Positions 63,880-64,000 of a stretch of 64,000 nt of DNA are shown one piece after another. The notes under the pieces were generated by a model that saw only the letters and a program-made list of their open reading frames with translations, was not told the DNA's origin and ran no database searches. Each line of letters opens with the position of its first letter. Within the stretch, counting starts at the first letter, position 1. This stretch comes from Acanthosepion pharaonis (lineage: Eukaryota > Mollusca > Cephalopoda > Sepiida > Sepiidae). The stretch covers positions 1,170,001 to 1,234,000 of the forward strand of contig CAHIKZ030000247.1 in assembly GCA_903632075.3 (NCBI GenBank), given 5' to 3'. The position numbers and the translations under genes were made by a program.

Positions 63880-64000
63880 AAATCGTTCAGATTGTTGCCA
63901 TATTCACGACGTTTTGCCCGTTGTACACTCCGACCTTCTTCAGGTGATATACATTGGAATTTCGATTCGAACTCTTTATTTAGTCCACGGGGGTAGATTG
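63880..64000 (-). mobile_element. Foldback-family arm, cut by the window end
   Basis: cagattgttgccatattcac, gttgtacactccgaccttct, tcaggtgatatacattggaa, actctttatttagtccacgg, gggtagattg. It has the distal text also present at 29350-29400, linking that copy to the family. The GAAA box reads CAAAA here. Confidence 0.65.

Overview
This window reads as intergenic, repeat-saturated DNA from an animal with a large AT-rich genome. A coleoid cephalopod, most likely an octopus, is my best guess. That rests on general resemblance: long (TA)n/(TG)n tracts, tRNA-derived SINEs, many 5'-truncated LINEs, Penelope-like elements and Tc1/mariner relics. No database search was run, so the taxon is inference. I found no convincing host protein-coding gene, rRNA or functional tRNA. 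Every long open frame belongs to a mobile element, a minisatellite or a microsatellite.

Layout. 0-8 kb: a LINE 3' end, an R2-like LINE 3' half with a CCHC knuckle and restriction-like endonuclease motif, a second LINE tail, a mariner-type non-autonomous element, a jockey/CR1-like LINE tail, then two abutting minisatellites (15-bp and 30-bp units, the latter with a 430-bp higher-order period) and another LINE C-terminus. 8-21 kb: microsatellites, inverted-repeat elements and SINEs, including two copies of a short repeat with a hammerhead-ribozyme-like core. 21-27 kb: a decayed jockey/CR1-like LINE interrupted by a foldback element, a nearly intact mariner (24320-25580) and a DD37D-type transposase relic. 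27-35 kb: SINEs, a trinucleotide tract, a large foldback element, a DD41D-type transposase relic, a tandem repeat and a mariner interrupted by a MITE. 35-38 kb: two R2-like LINE copies in a row on the minus strand. 39-47 kb: long (TA)n arrays, further hammerhead-like repeats (the best at 44176-44218) and LINE tails. 47.6-50.3 kb: a Penelope-like element with reverse transcriptase and GIY-YIG endonuclease, joined head to head to an inverted copy of its own 3' part. 50-58 kb: LINE tails, a mariner relic, SINE pieces and an inverted pair of hammerhead-bearing repeats. 58.6-60.9 kb: a 105-bp (35-codon) minisatellite made from a piece of LINE reverse transcriptase. 60.9-64 kb: the downstream part of that LINE, another LINE tail, SINEs and a foldback arm.

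Two themes deserve most attention. First, hammerhead-ribozyme-like motifs recur in at least five unrelated-looking repeat families, usually in head-to-head inverted pairs beside (TA)n tracts. This is what Penelope-type or related retroelements would leave. Second, coding sequence of a LINE has been turned into a tandem satellite whose period keeps the reading frame. The genes do not form a pathway; the window records successive insertion, truncation, inversion and tandem amplification of mobile DNA.
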